A DNA stretch of 64,000 bases from positions 5,076,526 to 5,140,525 of the forward strand of contig NZ_CP075715.1 in NCBI RefSeq assembly GCF_024584805.1. The letters run 5' to 3'. Below are positions 1 through 8,561 of this stretch, one piece after another. The translations under genes and the position numbers were made by a program. The notes under the pieces were generated by a model, which did no database searches, was not told the DNA's origin, and was given only the letters and a program-made list of their open reading frames with translations. Each line of letters opens with the position of its first letter. Within the stretch, counting starts at the first letter, position 1. This DNA is from Streptomyces sp. FIT100. Lineage in GTDB: Bacteria; Actinomycetota; Actinomycetes; Streptomycetales; Streptomycetaceae.

Positions 1-1189
1 GGAAGTTACCGATCCGCGTCACCGCGTCCGCGAGATCCTTCGTGTTCGGCAGCGTGACGATCCGGAAGTGATCGGGCTCGTGCCAGTTGAAGCCGGTCCC
101 GTGGACCACCATGATCTTCTCGGACCGCAGCAGGTCGAGCACCATCTGCCGGTCGTCCTTGATCTTGTACACGGCCGGGTCGAGCCGCGGGAAGAGATAC
201 AGCGCGCCCTTGGGCTTCACGCAGGTCACGCCCGGGATCCGGGTGAGCAGGTCGTACGCCGTGTCCCGCTGCTCCAGCAGCCGCCCGCCCGGCAGCACCA
301 GGTCCTCGATCGACTGCCGCCCCTGGAGCGCCGCGGCGACCGCGTGCTGGGCCGGCATGTTCGCGCACAGCCGCATGTTCGCCAGGATCGTCAGGCCCTC
401 GATGTACGAGACCGCGTGGCTCTTCGGGCCGCAGACCGCGAGCCAGCCGCTGCGGTAACCCGCCACCCGGTAGTTCTTGGACATCCCGTTGAAGGTCAGG
501 ACCATCAGATCGGGCGCGATCGAGGCGGTCGGGGTGTGCGTGGCGCCGTCGTAGAGGATCTTGTCGTAGATCTCGTCCGAGCAGACCACCAGCTGGTGGC
601 GGCGGGCGATCTCGGTCAGCCCGCGCAGCATCTCGTCGTCGTAGACGGCGCCGGTCGGGTTGTTCGGGTTGATGATCACGATCGCCTTGGTCCGATCGGT
701 GATCCTGCGCTCGATGTCCGCGAGATCCGGCATCCAGTCGGCCTGCTCGTCGCACCGGTAGTGCACGGCCGTGCCGCCCGCGAGCGCGACGGCGGCGGTC
801 CACAGCGGATAGTCCGGCGCCGGCACGAGCACCTCGTCGCCGTCGTCGAGCAGCGCCTGCATCGACATCTGGATCAGCTCGGAGACGCCGTTGCCGAGGT
901 AGATGTCCTCGACCGAGAGCGGAATGCCCTTGGTCTCGTAGTGGCTCATGATCGCGCGACGCGCGCTGAGCAGGCCCTTCGCGTCACCGTATCCGTGCGC
1001 GTCCCCCACGTTGCGCAGGATGTCCTCGAGGATCGCCGGCGGGCACTCGAACCCGAAGGCCGCGGGGTTGCCGGTGTTGAGCTTGAGGATGCGGTGGCCT
1101 GCGGCCTCCAGCCGCATCGCCTCCTCGAGCACCGGACCCCGGATCTCGTAACAGACGTTGGCGAGCTTCGTCGACTGGATCACCTGCAT
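1..1189 (-). CDS. alaT: Alanine-synthesising aminotransferase, AlaT/YfbQ type (C-terminus cut by window edge)
   Basis: Pyridoxal-phosphate aminotransferase of class I/II, expected in the cytosol to interconvert pyruvate and alanine with glutamate as amino donor. From an ATG at 1189 the frame runs about 396 residues to the window edge without a stop, so only a few C-terminal residues are missing against a family length near 405. Visible blocks are INPNNPTGAVYDDE, SDEIYDK and the PLP-lysine motif FNGMSKNYRVAGYRSGW, which closely matches the E. coli YfbQ/AlaA form. It seems to stand alone. The choice of AlaT over another class I aminotransferase rests on the lysine block. Confidence 0.88.
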   Translation of the reverse strand, partial: MQVIQSTKLANVCYEIRGPVLEEAMRLEAAGHRILKLNTGNPAAFGFECPPAILEDILRNVGDAHGYGDAKGLLSARRAIMSHYETKGIPLSVEDIYLGNGVSELIQMSMQALLDDGDEVLVPAPDYPLWTAAVALAGGTAVHYRCDEQADWMPDLADIERRITDRTKAIVIINPNNPTGAVYDDEMLRGLTEIARRHQLVVCSDEIYDKILYDGATHTPTASIAPDLMVLTFNGMSKNYRVAGYRSGWLAVCGPKSHAVSYIEGLTILANMRLCANMPAQHAVAAALQGRQSIEDLVLPGGRLLEQRDTAYDLLTRIPGVTCVKPKGALYLFPRLDPAVYKIKDDRQMVLDLLRSEKIMVVHGTGFNWHEPDHFRIVTLPNTKDLADAVTRIGNF

Positions 1190-1312
1190 GACGTGAGCTT
1201 ACGGGTGCCCGGTGAAACCCGCTTCGTGTTTTCGGCCACGCCGGGGACCCCGGGCCGGCGCGAGCCGGGAGGCCGGGGCGCCGACCACGGGGTCAGAGTG
1301 TGAACCGGCAGG

Positions 1313-1753
1313 TCAGGAGGTGACGACGTAACAGGTGAATTCGCCGGTCACCGACGTCTGCGTCGTCTCACCGACCGAGACGTTCACCGACGACGAGCCG
1401 GTGAACGCGAACCGTCCCGCGGGCCTGCCGTCGCGCTGCCACTCCTTCGGCGCGGCGGCGTACGCACGGCCGCACTGCTCCTCGGCGAAGTCGTTCCCGT
1501 CCTTGGCCGTCTGCTCGCCCGGGAAGGTCCGGTCCACCGCGGTCTGGGCGAACACCCGGATGTCGTGCCGCTCCGCGCAGTCGACGGGTCGTACGACCGC
1601 CACGGTGCCGAGCCCCGTGTCGGTGGCGCCGCACCGGCCGCGCTTCAGGGAGGCGACGGGGGCGAGCACCGTGCCGGCGTCCTCGACTCCTGCGCCGTCC
1701 TTGCGTGTCCTGCGGTCTTCATCCCCACCCCTTGTCCCCACCCTCGTCCCCAC
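1313..1753 (-). CDS. Small protein with septum-formation-like domain, start uncertain
   Basis: Predicted product of up to 146 residues. A central stretch with DCAERHDIRVF, an acidic/amide-rich segment and EEQCGRAY resembles the Septum_form domain common in actinomycete membrane-anchored proteins, where two cysteines and a histidine are conserved. Unlike typical members, no signal peptide or membrane segment precedes the domain. The first 30 residues are charged and low in complexity, so the true start may be internal or the protein may be an N-terminally truncated copy. GTG at 1753 is the longest start; no convincing ribosome binding site marks it. Function unknown. Confidence 0.5.
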   Translation of the reverse strand: MGTRVGTRGGDEDRRTRKDGAGVEDAGTVLAPVASLKRGRCGATDTGLGTVAVVRPVDCAERHDIRVFAQTAVDRTFPGEQTAKDGNDFAEEQCGRAYAAAPKEWQRDGRPAGRFAFTGSSSVNVSVGETTQTSVTGEFTCYVVTS

Positions 1754-1912
1754 CGGGTGGTCGCCTCGTGCGACCAGGCCATATTTCTCGGCCGCGCCCC
1801 CACGTCACCAGCACAAGATGATCACGAGAGGGGGAACAGGTGCCGTTCGGGCCGCTGCCCGTGCGGCCCAATCAGGCGTGCCGTGCGGCGTCGCAGCACG
1901 TACAAAACAGGC

Positions 1913-1969
1913 ATGGGGGAAACCACGCGCCGCAGCGCGCTCGTCGTCTTCCTGGAGCTGGAGCCGTAG
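1913..1969 (+). CDS. Possible 18-residue leader or precursor peptide before P450
   Basis: An ATG opens an 18-codon frame, MGETTRRSALVVFLELEP, ending in TAG three bases before the P450 start. The GGAG within its last codons also serves as the probable ribosome binding site of the P450, so the two would be translationally coupled. TACAAA lies six bases before the ATG and could be a -10 box giving a leaderless mRNA. It may be a short coupled leader or a substrate peptide; some P450s modify tiny ribosomal peptides, but the aromatic residues typical of biarylitide-type substrates are absent here. Existence as a gene is uncertain. Confidence 0.3.
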   Translation: MGETTRRSALVVFLELEP

Positions 1970-1972
1970 ACC

Positions 1973-3181
1973 ATGTCCGAAACCGGCGAAGCAACCGTCT
2001 GCCCGTTCGACTTCAGCGAGGCCCTGGAGTTCGATCCCTCGCTCACGATGCTCATGGCCCGCGAATCCGGCGTCACCCGGATCCGGCTGCCGTACGGCGA
2101 CGCGGACGCGTGGCTGGTCACGGGCTTCGAAGGGGTGCGGCAGGTGACCACCGACCACCGGTTCAGCCGGGCGGGGATCATGGGGCGCGACTATCCGCGG
2201 CTGACGCCGGAGCCGATCGTGTCGCCGGAGTCGATCAACGTGATCGACCCGCCGCGCAGCACCCGTCTGCGCCGGCTGGCCTCGCAGGCGTTCACCAAGC
2301 GGCATCTGGACGCGATGCGGCCGGCGATCGAGCGGCTGGTGGACACGCTGCTCGACACGATGGCGGAGCAGGGGCAGCCGGCCGATCTGGCGGCGCACCT
2401 GTCGAACCAGCTGCCCCAGCACACCATCTGCGAGCTGCTCGGCATCGCCCCGCAGGACCGGCCCCGCATGCAGGAGTACGCCCACCAGCTGCTCTCCACC
2501 AGCCCGGAGAGCCGGAAGGTCGCTGCGGCCGCCAAGGCGGAGCTGCGGGAGTACTTCGGCGGGCTCGTCGCCGAACGCCGCCGCGACCCGGGCGAGGACC
2601 TGATCAGCGCCCTGGCCGCGGCCAGGGACGGCGAGGACGCCCTCGACGACCAGGAACTGGCGGTCATGGCGCTGACGCTGATGCTCAGCGGCCACGACAC
2701 GGCCACCTGCCAGATCAGCAACATCGCCTACGTCCTGCTGACCCGCCCCGAGCTGATGAAGCACCTGCGGAGCCGCCCCGAGACGCTCACGCCCGTCCTG
2801 GAGGAGCTGCTGCGCTTCATCCCCTTCCGCAAGGGCGTCGGCATCCCCAGGGTCGCCCTGGAGGACGTGGAGATGGACGGCGTACGGATCCGGGCGGGCG
2901 ACTTCGTCCATGTGTCCTACCTGACGGCGAACCGCGACCCCGAGCGCTACCCGGACCCCCACACCATCGACCCCGACCGCGCGCCCCAGCCGCACATGAC
3001 CTTCGGCTGGGGCGGTCACCGCTGCATCGCCGCGCCGCTGGCCATGGCGGAACTGGAGGCGGCGATCGGCCGCCTCCTGGAACGCTTCCCCGAGCTGCGC
3101 CTCGCGGTGCCGCCGGAGGAGGTGGTCTGGGACACCGAGACGATCCGGCGCTTCCCGGTCGAGCTGCCGGTCGCCTGGTAG
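1973..3181 (+). CDS. Cytochrome P450, soluble bacterial class
   Basis: Heme-thiolate monooxygenase of 402 residues, the usual length for soluble actinomycete P450s of the CYP105/107 type. The I-helix motif is LMLSGHDTAT (residues ~240-250), the ExxR motif is EELLRF, and the heme loop is FGWGGHRCIAAPL with the cysteine ligand near residue 350. It needs a ferredoxin and reductase encoded elsewhere. ATG at 1973 follows a GGAG 9 nt upstream that lies inside a tiny upstream frame. No biosynthetic cluster surrounds it, so the substrate cannot be inferred. It converges on the toxin-antitoxin pair. Confidence 0.95.
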   Translation: MSETGEATVCPFDFSEALEFDPSLTMLMARESGVTRIRLPYGDADAWLVTGFEGVRQVTTDHRFSRAGIMGRDYPRLTPEPIVSPESINVIDPPRSTRLRRLASQAFTKRHLDAMRPAIERLVDTLLDTMAEQGQPADLAAHLSNQLPQHTICELLGIAPQDRPRMQEYAHQLLSTSPESRKVAAAAKAELREYFGGLVAERRRDPGEDLISALAAARDGEDALDDQELAVMALTLMLSGHDTATCQISNIAYVLLTRPELMKHLRSRPETLTPVLEELLRFIPFRKGVGIPRVALEDVEMDGVRIRAGDFVHVSYLTANRDPERYPDPHTIDPDRAPQPHMTFGWGGHRCIAAPLAMAELEAAIGRLLERFPELRLAVPPEEVVWDTETIRRFPVELPVAW

Positions 3182-3198
3182 TGCCGCACGGCGCAGCT

Positions 3199-3522
3199 TC
3201 AACCGACCTTGCGCAATTCGCCGTCGTCGAAGACCGCCACCATCATGAGGCTCCCGCCGAGGGCCTTGATGTAGCGTGCCACGACATCGGTGCCGGACAC
3301 CTGGCCGCTCTCGATCTGTGACACGCGGCCCTTGCTGACACCCATGCGCTCGGCGACCTGCGCCTGTGTGTAGCCGCGCTCCTCTCGCATCTCGACGAGC
3401 CGCCAGGCGCGAGCCTCGGTGAGCAGCCGCTCGGCTCCCTGGACGAAGGCGCCGCTTCCGCCCGCGAGCTCTTCTGCCCGCTCGCGGTGGCCACTCGCCG
3501 ACCACTTGACGTGTCCGCTCAC
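3199..3522 (-). CDS. higA: HigA-type antitoxin, XRE helix-turn-helix
   Basis: 107-residue DNA-binding protein, the predicted antidote and autorepressor of the toxin encoded just upstream. Residues ~45-100 form an XRE/Cro-type helix-turn-helix (REERGYTQAQVAERMGVSKG then RVSQIESG). The GTG start at 3522 overlaps the toxin stop codon by 4 bp, so translation is coupled. The toxin-first gene order is that of HigBA modules. The protein probably binds the 7-bp inverted repeat at 3917-3934. Its C-terminal part (ALGGSLMMVAVFDDGE) resembles the toxin-contacting tail of other HigA-like antitoxins. Confidence 0.88.
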   Translation of the reverse strand: MSGHVKWSASGHRERAEELAGGSGAFVQGAERLLTEARAWRLVEMREERGYTQAQVAERMGVSKGRVSQIESGQVSGTDVVARYIKALGGSLMMVAVFDDGELRKVG

Positions 3523-3899
3523 TGTCCCAGCTCCTCCGTACGGGCGGCGATGTACTCCGTGTACCGGCGCTCCGCCATGGGGATCGCCTCGTCGTACCAG
3601 GCTTGCCAGCTACCGGCCTTGTTGCCCGCCACCAGCAGGATGGACGAGCGCCACGGGTCGAACATGAAGAGGATGCGTATCTCGCTGCGCCCTGTGGATC
3701 CAGGCCGTAGCTCCTTGAGATTGTGCAGGACCGAGCCCTTGATCCGGTCCACCAACGGGCGCCCTTCGGCGGGACCGTTGCACACGAGGATCCAGATGGC
3801 CTGATTCACCAGCACGTACGAGATCGGATCGGCCTTCTCCAGGTCGTTGAGCCACTGATCCACCTCGCTGGTCAGGTAGACGTCCCATTGCTCTGACAC
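3519..3899 (-). CDS. higB: HigB/RelE-fold mRNA interferase toxin
   Basis: 126-residue basic protein of the phage-derived Gp49-like/HigB family, expected to cut mRNA on the ribosome. Recognisable segments are VDRIKGSVLHNLKELRPGS, SEIRILFMFDP and LLVAGNKAGSW, matching the conserved ELR, RILFxFDP and GxxK blocks of the family. The GTG start at 3899 is chosen because GGAGAGG lies 7-8 nt upstream and the coding similarity begins there (SEQWDVYLT). It is the first gene of a two-gene operon and overlaps the antitoxin by 4 bp. The operator is immediately upstream. Confidence 0.88.
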   Translation of the reverse strand: MSEQWDVYLTSEVDQWLNDLEKADPISYVLVNQAIWILVCNGPAEGRPLVDRIKGSVLHNLKELRPGSTGRSEIRILFMFDPWRSSILLVAGNKAGSWQAWYDEAIPMAERRYTEYIAARTEELGQ

Positions 3900-3916
3900 A
3901 TCCCTACCTCTCCTGA

Positions 3917-3934
3917 GTTTAGCAAAAGCTAAAC
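3917..3934. promoter_or_regulatory. Operator of the HigBA-type pair
   Basis: GTTTAGC-AAAA-GCTAAAC is a perfect inverted repeat with 7-bp arms and a 4-bp spacer, 18 nt upstream of the toxin start. It is an AT-rich island in GC-rich DNA, as expected for a toxin-antitoxin promoter/operator. Binding by the adjacent XRE protein is inferred. Confidence 0.7.
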
Positions 3935-4021
3935 TGCTGTGGGATGGGAGGTCGCGGGTTCGGGACTTGTTCACTCCAATGGGTGTCTGTGGTGTTCCCT
4001 CGCGGGGTGAGGGGGGCGGGG

Positions 4022-5530
4022 CTACCCGTCCTGGTCCGCGCCCAGGTTCGGCGGGTTCGGGATCCGGTTGCCGAAGTAGTCGCGGGTGAGGCCGTCGCCG
4101 ATCGGGAGGCCCGCGCCGAGGGCCGGGGAACCGGCGCTCAGGCGGACGTCGCGCGGGGTCGTCGGGGAGGCGGAGACGAAGAGCGGGTCGGCGGTGAGGG
4201 CGGCGGGGTCGCGGGGCTGGGAGGTGTGCCAGTAGAGGTTGTTCTCGTAGACGCTCCGGGTGTCGATGATCGGGGATCCTGCCGAGGGGGCGCCGACGAA
4301 GACGTTGTTGCGGAAGGTGACGCCGGTCGGGCCGTTGTTGGAGACGAGCGCCGTGTCCGCGCGGTCGGTCACGATCGTGTTCGCGTAGATCTGCGTGTCC
4401 GTGGTCGGGGCGCAGACGACCGAGACCACGCCGTAAGGAGCCATCGTGTTGCGGTCGTTGACGCTGATGTTGTGGCGGACCCGGTTGCCGTTCGTGGTCA
4501 TTCCCGCGCCGTTGCAGACCAGCAGGAAGCCGCCTTCGTTGTCGTGGCTGTAGTTGTACTGGTAGACGTTGCGGTTGTTGCCGCCGTCGATGTCGTACGC
4601 CATCGAGTCGAGGGTGCCGTGGCCACCCGTCACCTCGTTGTACTGGTAGAGGACGTCGTCCGAGTTCCACGCCCAGATACCGGCGTTGTAGCCGGCCGAG
4701 CGCATGTTGAAGCCGTTCACGTAGTTGTGCTCGACGAGCGCGCCCTTCGCCGTCTGGACGACGATGCCGTCGCCGCCGACGTCGTACACCTCGTTGCGGT
4801 GGATCCGCAGACCGGTGATCGCCTCCCAGCTCGTGCCGGGTCCGTTCGGGTGCTCGGGCCTGCGGCCCCAGGTGGAGGAGGTGCCGATGCCGGTGCGGTC
4901 GGTGCGGCGGACCGTCGAGTCCTCGATGCGCACGCCGTCGAAGCGCGTCGGCACGGCCGAGCCCGTGACGGAGAAGAGGATTCCGCCGCTGGGGTCCGGG
5001 TCCTTGAAGTCGGCGCCGTTGACGTCGTGGACGTCCACGCCGTCGACGACGTAGTGGCTGCCGGTGCCGAAGTCCGTGAGGCGGACGAGGAGGCCCGCGC
5101 GGCGGTCCGTGGTGGTCGGGGCGCCGGTGTTGGAGATGTCGAGGTTGCGGACCTCCCAGCCCTCGACGTTGAGCAGCAGCACGGCGGCGCGGGCGCCGCC
5201 GCCCTCGATACGCGGTTTGGCGCCCTTGCCGTACGCGTCGATCGAGATCGGCTCGGCCGCCGTGCCGGAGCCGGTGGGGGCGAGCACCCCCGCGCAGGTG
5301 CGGCCGCGGCGCAGCAGCAGCCGGTCGCCCGGCCCGTAGGCGCGCGACGCCCGGTCGAGGGTGCGCCAGGCCGTGGCGGTGCCGGTGCCCGGGGCGTCGT
5401 CGCTGCCGCGCAGACAGTCCACGTAGTACGTGGTGCCGGCCGGCGCGTGCGCGGCGGCGGCGGTCGCGGGCAGGAGTCCGGTCAGGGTCGCGGCGAGCGC
5501 CACGAACGTACGCATCAAGGGAATCGCCAT
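4022..5530 (-). CDS. Secreted right-handed beta-helix protein
   Basis: 502-residue exported protein, probably a polysaccharide lyase or hydrolase, or a carbohydrate-binding protein. The N-terminus (MAIPLMRTFVALAATLTGLL..AAAAHA) is a signal peptide. The body carries repeated short strands with Asn ladders (NYVNGF, QYNEVTGG, YQYNYSHDN, RVRHNISVND, IYANTIV, FRNNVFVG), typical of the pectate-lyase-like parallel beta-helix. The C-terminus, PRDVRLSAGSPALGAG.., is the closing segment common in such proteins. ATG at 5530 is used because it begins the signal peptide, though the ribosome binding site is poor. Substrate unknown; it is divergent from the mannosyltransferase gene. Confidence 0.82.
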   Translation of the reverse strand: MAIPLMRTFVALAATLTGLLPATAAAAHAPAGTTYYVDCLRGSDDAPGTGTATAWRTLDRASRAYGPGDRLLLRRGRTCAGVLAPTGSGTAAEPISIDAYGKGAKPRIEGGGARAAVLLLNVEGWEVRNLDISNTGAPTTTDRRAGLLVRLTDFGTGSHYVVDGVDVHDVNGADFKDPDPSGGILFSVTGSAVPTRFDGVRIEDSTVRRTDRTGIGTSSTWGRRPEHPNGPGTSWEAITGLRIHRNEVYDVGGDGIVVQTAKGALVEHNYVNGFNMRSAGYNAGIWAWNSDDVLYQYNEVTGGHGTLDSMAYDIDGGNNRNVYQYNYSHDNEGGFLLVCNGAGMTTNGNRVRHNISVNDRNTMAPYGVVSVVCAPTTDTQIYANTIVTDRADTALVSNNGPTGVTFRNNVFVGAPSAGSPIIDTRSVYENNLYWHTSQPRDPAALTADPLFVSASPTTPRDVRLSAGSPALGAGLPIGDGLTRDYFGNRIPNPPNLGADQDG

Positions 5531-5717
5531 GGGCGGGAAGCTATGGCCGGGGCGGTCTCCCGGGCCATGGACGTACGTGCCTGGTGGTTGGACGTAAACG
5601 GTACGCTCGGCAACTCGACAATCCGTACGAAACGTCGAGGTGCGGCGACGCGCCGACGCGCAGGATCGGGGTCCGGGATCGGGGTCCAGGATCGGGGTGG
5701 AGGTGAACCGCACGCTC

Positions 5718-7211
5718 ATGTGGCCGCGAAGCGCCGCCGGAACACGCCGGCTCGGGGCCGTCGGGTCGCTCGCCGTTGCCGCCGGGGGCATGGCCGCCGG
5801 GGCGCTGCCCGCCCGTGACCCCTGGGGCCTGTGGGTGCCGCGGGGATCCGCCACGACCGTCGCCGCGTCGGTCCTCGCGTACGCCGGGCTCACCCTGCTG
5901 GTCATGGCCTGGTGGGCGTACCGGGAATCGGCCGCGGAGCAGCGGGTGCGCGACACCGTCGTCACCCTCGGCTGGTGGGTCGCGCCGCTGCTGCTGGCGC
6001 CGCCCCTCCACAGCGCCGACGTCTACAGCTACCTCGCCCAGGGCGCGATGGTCCTCGACGGCCACGACGTCTACGCGCACGGGCCGTCGGCCCTCGGCCC
6101 CGACTCACTCGGCGCCGACGCCGCGGCGAGCGTCGGCGGGAACTGGACCGACACGCCCGCGCCGTACGGCCCGCTGTTCCTCGTCCTGGCCGAGGCCGTC
6201 ACCTGGACGACCGGCGGGGCCGTCGTGCCCGGCGTGCTCGGGCTGCGGCTCCTGGCCGTCGGGGCGCTCGCACTGATCGTGTGGTCCGTGCGGCGCCTCG
6301 CCGTGGAGTGCGGCACGAGCGAGAGCGGCGCGGTGTGGCTGGCGGCGCTCAACCCCCTGACGCTGATGCACGTCGTGGGCGGCGCGCACAACGACGGACT
6401 GATGATCGGGCTCATGCTGACCGGTGTCTGCTGCGCGCTGCGCGGGCGCTGGCTGCTGGGCAGCGCGGCCGTCGCGCTCGCGGCGACGGTCAAGTCACCG
6501 GCCGCCGTGGCCCTGTTGTTCATCGGCGTCATCGCCGTACGCCGCGGGGACGGGCCGGTGCTCCGCCGGGTGGCGACGGCGGTGCTCGGGCCGGTCGCGG
6601 TCGCGGCGGCCGTCGCGACCGCGGCCACCGTCCTCGGCGGCACGGGCTTCGGCTGGCTGCGCACCCAGGGCGTCGCCGCGGCGATACACACGCCGCTCTC
6701 CCTCACCAGCGACCTCGGCCTCGCCGCGGGGTACGCGGCCCGCCTGGTCGCGGGCACGGACCCCTTCGCGGTCAGGAGCGCGGCCCAGAGTCTCGGCCTC
6801 GCCGCCGCGCTCGCGGTGATCGCCGTGCTCGCGCTACGGGCGCTGCGCGGGCGGCTCGATCCCGTCCGTGCGCTGGGGCTTTCGCTGCTGGGGCTGGTCG
6901 CGCTGTCGCCGATGGTGCAGCCGTGGTACCTGCTGTGGGGGACGGCGGTGGCGGCCGGGGCCACGGCGTGGGCCGACGGCACCGACCGGACCGAGCACAG
7001 CGAGTGGACCGACCGGACCGACCGGACCGTGCCGGTCCTGATGGTGCTCTCGGTGGCGCTGGTGTACGAGACGCATCCGTCGGGCCACACGCCTGCCTAC
7101 GGATTCGTGCTGGCGGGCGTGGCGGCGGCCGTGGCGACCGTGTCCGTCCGCCGGGGCCCGGGGCGACGACCGGAACCCGGCCCCGTCCTCACGGCGGAGC
7201 GGGCGTACTGA
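5718..7211 (+). CDS. MptB-like polyprenol-phosphomannose-dependent alpha-1,6-mannosyltransferase
   Basis: Integral membrane GT-C glycosyltransferase of about 497 residues with roughly a dozen hydrophobic helices. The first extracytoplasmic loop has HSADVYSYLAQGAMVLDGHD followed by VYAHGP, the acidic loop signature of the MptA/MptB family that elongates mannan with lipid-linked mannose. Further family-like blocks are NPLTLMHVVGGAHND and SPMVQPWYLLW. ATG 5718 is preferred because GGAGGTGA lies 11 nt upstream; GTG 5703 is possible. A threonine/arginine/aspartate repeat near residue 425 comes from tandem GACCGGACC units, and the stop codon falls inside a 12-bp tandem repeat. Glycan target unknown. 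Confidence 0.82.
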   Translation: MWPRSAAGTRRLGAVGSLAVAAGGMAAGALPARDPWGLWVPRGSATTVAASVLAYAGLTLLVMAWWAYRESAAEQRVRDTVVTLGWWVAPLLLAPPLHSADVYSYLAQGAMVLDGHDVYAHGPSALGPDSLGADAAASVGGNWTDTPAPYGPLFLVLAEAVTWTTGGAVVPGVLGLRLLAVGALALIVWSVRRLAVECGTSESGAVWLAALNPLTLMHVVGGAHNDGLMIGLMLTGVCCALRGRWLLGSAAVALAATVKSPAAVALLFIGVIAVRRGDGPVLRRVATAVLGPVAVAAAVATAATVLGGTGFGWLRTQGVAAAIHTPLSLTSDLGLAAGYAARLVAGTDPFAVRSAAQSLGLAAALAVIAVLALRALRGRLDPVRALGLSLLGLVALSPMVQPWYLLWGTAVAAGATAWADGTDRTEHSEWTDRTDRTVPVLMVLSVALVYETHPSGHTPAYGFVLAGVAAAVATVSVRRGPGRRPEPGPVLTAERAY

Positions 7212-7304
7212 CGGGCGTACTGACGGGCGTACTGAGGGCGTACTGAGGGCGTGCTGGCGGGCGTACTGGCGGGCGTACTGGCGGACGTACTGCCGGGCTG
7301 CTGA
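7201..7304 (+). repeat. 12-bp tandem repeat at the 3' end of the mannosyltransferase gene
   Basis: About nine head-to-tail copies of GGGCGTACTGAC or one-base variants (two copies are 11 bp, some have GGC endings). The first copy contains the stop codon TGA (7209-7211), so changes in copy structure would alter the 3' end and downstream leader rather than the protein body. Confidence 0.85.
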
Positions 7305-7435
7305 GCAGAGGCGCGCGCCCGCACACCACCTGCGGGTCTTCGACGGCCGGGTCACCCTGGGCAGCTTCTTGCGGTCGCGGTACGGACGATGCGGGGCGAC
7401 GCTGTGACTGTCAGGCAACGCGGAAGGTGGCGGCC

Positions 7436-7867
7436 ATGTCGAACACACGCGGCGGGGCCTGGCCGGGCCCGACCGAGCCCCGCAACGAGGACTGGGTGAC
7501 GGGCGCGCCCTTCTTCGCCGGCTTGGCGCTGGAGCTGAGCGGAACGCTGAGCGTCGCTCTGGGGGCCGCCGGTATCGCGAACGACACCATCTTCAGGGCG
7601 GCTCGGTACGTCTACCGGTTCGATCTGACCGCGTGGGGCTGGATCCATGTGGTGATCGGCATCGGGCTGATCGCCGCGGGCCTGGGGGTGCTGGCAGGCA
7701 AGAGCTGGGGCAAGTCGGCCGGTATCGCGCTGGGCGCGGTGAGCCTGATCACCCAGTTCCTGTTCATCCCGTACTACCCGTTCTGGTCGATCAGCGTGAT
7801 GACGCTCGACCTCCTCGCCATCTGGGCGTTGAGCAGGTCGGGCGAGGCCGACTGGCGGGCTCGGTAG
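7436..7867 (+). CDS. Small four-helix membrane protein, DUF7144 type
   Basis: 143-residue protein with four predicted membrane helices (residues ~26-48, 66-86, 88-112 and 116-134). The segment YRFDLTAWGWIHVVIGIGLI and the PYYPFW motif before the last helix match a widespread actinomycete family of unknown function listed as DUF7144. ATG 7436 is chosen over the in-frame GTG at 7427 because GGAAGGTGG sits at ribosome-binding distance. The gene stands alone after the tandem repeat and converges on the DinB-like gene. No enzymatic residues can be identified. Confidence 0.75.
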   Translation: MSNTRGGAWPGPTEPRNEDWVTGAPFFAGLALELSGTLSVALGAAGIANDTIFRAARYVYRFDLTAWGWIHVVIGIGLIAAGLGVLAGKSWGKSAGIALGAVSLITQFLFIPYYPFWSISVMTLDLLAIWALSRSGEADWRAR

Positions 7868-7919
7868 GCGGGTCTCCCGCGACGCCGCCCCCTTACACCC
7901 GGGGCATCAGGGCGGGCGC

Positions 7920-8426
7920 TCACAGTCCGACGGTGCCGTCGATGCCTTCCCGGAGGAAGTCCGCGTGGCCGTTGTGCCGCGCGTACTCGTGGATCAGGTG
8001 CAGCATCACCAGCCGCAGGGAGACGTCCTCGTCCCACCGCGGGAAGTACCCCGTCACGTCGAGCGATTCGGCCTTCCGCTCGATCCTGCGTGCGTGGGCG
8101 ATCTCCGCCTCCCAGGCGGCGAACGCCTCCGCGGCCGTCGCGTCCGACGTGTCGAACGCTTCCTGGCGGTCGCCCTTGTCCGACCAGAGGAAGGGGACGT
8201 CCTCACGGTCGATGATCCGGCGGAACCAGGTCCGCTCGACCTCCGCCATGTGCCGGACGAGGCCCAGCAGGGAGAGCGTCGACGGAGGCATGGACGCACG
8301 GCGCAGTTCGTCGTCGGAGAGGCCCTCGCACTTCATGGCGAGGGTCGCGCGGTGGTAGTCGAGATAGGCGCGCAGCGTCTCGCGCTCGCCGCCGCGCACG
8401 GGTGGTGAGGTGCGTTCGTCGGTCAC
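7920..8426 (-). CDS. DinB/DUF664 family protein (putative thiol-dependent enzyme)
   Basis: 168-residue all-helical protein of the DinB superfamily, whose actinomycete members include mycothiol- or bacillithiol-dependent metal enzymes. The three histidines expected to bind metal can be placed in LVRHMAEVERTWF, MLHLIHEYARHNGHADFLRE and their flanks. The motif IHEYARHNGHADFLREGIDG is typical of DUF664. GTG 8426 follows GGAGGAGG at 8 nt. The gene is divergent from matA; the intergenic DNA must hold both promoters. Substrate unknown; detoxification is a guess from the family. Confidence 0.85.
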   Translation of the reverse strand: MTDERTSPPVRGGERETLRAYLDYHRATLAMKCEGLSDDELRRASMPPSTLSLLGLVRHMAEVERTWFRRIIDREDVPFLWSDKGDRQEAFDTSDATAAEAFAAWEAEIAHARRIERKAESLDVTGYFPRWDEDVSLRLVMLHLIHEYARHNGHADFLREGIDGTVGL

Positions 8427-8547
8427 TTCGGCCTCCTCCGTGACGAGCGTTTCCGCGAGGATATCGGCGCGCCGGAAGGGGGCTCGCGCCGAACTCCGAA
8501 GAAATGTCCGGTTTATCGCTCTGCTCGATTCGGAACCCCACAGTCCC

Positions 8548-8553
8548 TACAAT
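8548..8553 (+). promoter_or_regulatory. -10 box of matA, leaderless start
   Basis: TACAAT matches the actinomycete -10 consensus and lies 8 nt before the GTG of matA, so the mRNA should begin at or next to the start codon. No good -35 box is seen. Confidence 0.5.
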
Positions 8554-8561
8554 CCGCGCCC

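Noticed and set aside
68..1303. Long plus-strand frame at the left edge
   Set aside because: It is the antisense of the aminotransferase, which shows complete family motifs on the minus strand.
3944..3970. GGTCGCGGGTTCG string resembling a tRNA T-arm, next to the toxin-antitoxin pair
   Set aside because: No acceptor, D- or anticodon arms can be folded around it and no integrase or direct repeat is nearby, so neither a tRNA nor an attachment site is supported.
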